Shown here piece by piece: positions 5,468-5,819 of a stretch of 5,819 bases of DNA. Location: NCBI GenBank assembly GCA_014380825.1, contig JACMJD010000416.1, positions 1 to 5,819 on the forward strand, read 5' to 3'. The position numbers and the translations under genes are program-made. The stretch's first letter is position 1; each line of letters begins with the position of its first letter. This stretch comes from Phycisphaerae bacterium (GTDB lineage Bacteria; Planctomycetota; Phycisphaerae; Tepidisphaerales; Tepidisphaeraceae). Below the pieces are notes generated by a model that worked only from the letters and a program-made list of their open reading frames with translations, searched no databases and had not been told where the DNA came from.

Positions 5468-5819
5468 GTGAACATTCTTCTCTACACGTGCATCACGCTT
5501 CTCGTCGCGATCTCCTTGATCTTGATCCTGCTGGTCCTGATCCAAAAAGGTCGCGGCGGTGGGCTGGCCAGCGCGTTTGGCGGTGTCGGTGGACACACGG
5601 CGTTTGGTTCCAAGACCGGTGACGTGCTCACCTGGGCGACCAGCATCGTGTTCGGCGTGTTCCTGATTCTCTCGATCATTACCGGCGTGGTGTTTGAACG
5701 CGTGAACCTCGCAAGCCGGGCCGGTCGCGCGGCAACGGCGGCGCAGACCACCGGCGCGGGCGGAACAAACGAGAGCGCGCCAATCGACGCGTCTGAGCAA
5801 ACGCCCGCACCCGCGCCGA
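5468..5819 (+). CDS. secG: Preprotein translocase subunit SecG, 3' end cut by window
   Basis: SecG is the small accessory subunit of the SecYEG channel that aids export of unfolded proteins across the inner membrane. The first 117 codons are visible. Transmembrane segment 1 is at about residues 3-25, followed by the conserved cytoplasmic loop with QKGRGGGLASAFGG and HTAFGSKTGDVL, then transmembrane segment 2 (about 57-75), as in all SecG proteins. From about residue 82 a tail rich in Ala, Thr, Gly and Pro begins and runs past the edge; many SecG proteins end soon after segment 2, so this one carries an extended low-complexity C-terminus, which I believe is common in planctomycetes. The GTG start is set by AGGAG 8 nt upstream. 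It sits 81 bp after tpiA on the same strand, an arrangement seen in several bacterial groups. Confidence 0.95.
   Translation, partial: MNILLYTCITLLVAISLILILLVLIQKGRGGGLASAFGGVGGHTAFGSKTGDVLTWATSIVFGVFLILSIITGVVFERVNLASRAGRAATAAQTTGAGGTNESAPIDASEQTPAPAP

Noticed and set aside
5453..5800. A minus-strand frame opposite secG
   Set aside because: It lies antisense to a clear SecG and has no recognisable motif.

Overview
The window looks like a chromosomal piece of a Planctomycetota bacterium, most likely class Phycisphaerae. The evidence is the mix of lineage-typical proteins: a short MerR/excisionase-like protein opening MMAKMFYTLDEA, a membrane protein opening with a -RRRLF- anchor and closing with a CPTCGYDLR...CPEC zinc ribbon, a secreted prolyl-oligopeptidase-like hydrolase with Ala/Pro/Thr linkers, and an intergenic repeat whose reverse strand reads QNEPK/KTNPK. 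The family assignments rest on recall and motif reading, not on a search.

Layout. Bases 1-238 (minus) are the 5' part of a small winged-helix protein gene that runs off the left edge. Bases 299-754 (minus) encode a 151-aa single-anchor envelope protein of unknown role; the two minus-strand genes are 60 bp apart and probably co-transcribed. A divergent promoter region of about 210 bp separates them from a plus-strand gene at 966-3491, which encodes an exported 841-aa multidomain serine hydrolase with a complete Ser390-Asp479-His511 triad. Bases 3492-3973 hold no convincing gene. Instead they contain a stop-codon hairpin, a 54/55-bp tandem repeat with matched changes in its inverted arms, a possible decayed further copy, an AT-rich hairpin with a T-rich tail, and repeated GCGCAAC motifs. 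A 160-aa membrane protein with a C-terminal zinc ribbon follows (3974-4456). The right end is a housekeeping pair, tpiA (4628-5386, triosephosphate isomerase) and secG (from 5468, cut by the window edge).

How the genes relate. tpiA and secG are a commonly seen bacterial neighbour pair and read as one transcription unit. The gap between them is filled by a 77-nt, almost fully paired hairpin made of inverted 7-bp repeats. It contains the tpiA stop codon and ends one base before the secG ribosome binding site. The other genes show no obvious shared pathway. I found no CRISPR array, rRNA or tRNA gene, transposase or defence system. The most notable signals are the two non-coding repeat structures at 3502-3616 and 5378-5454.
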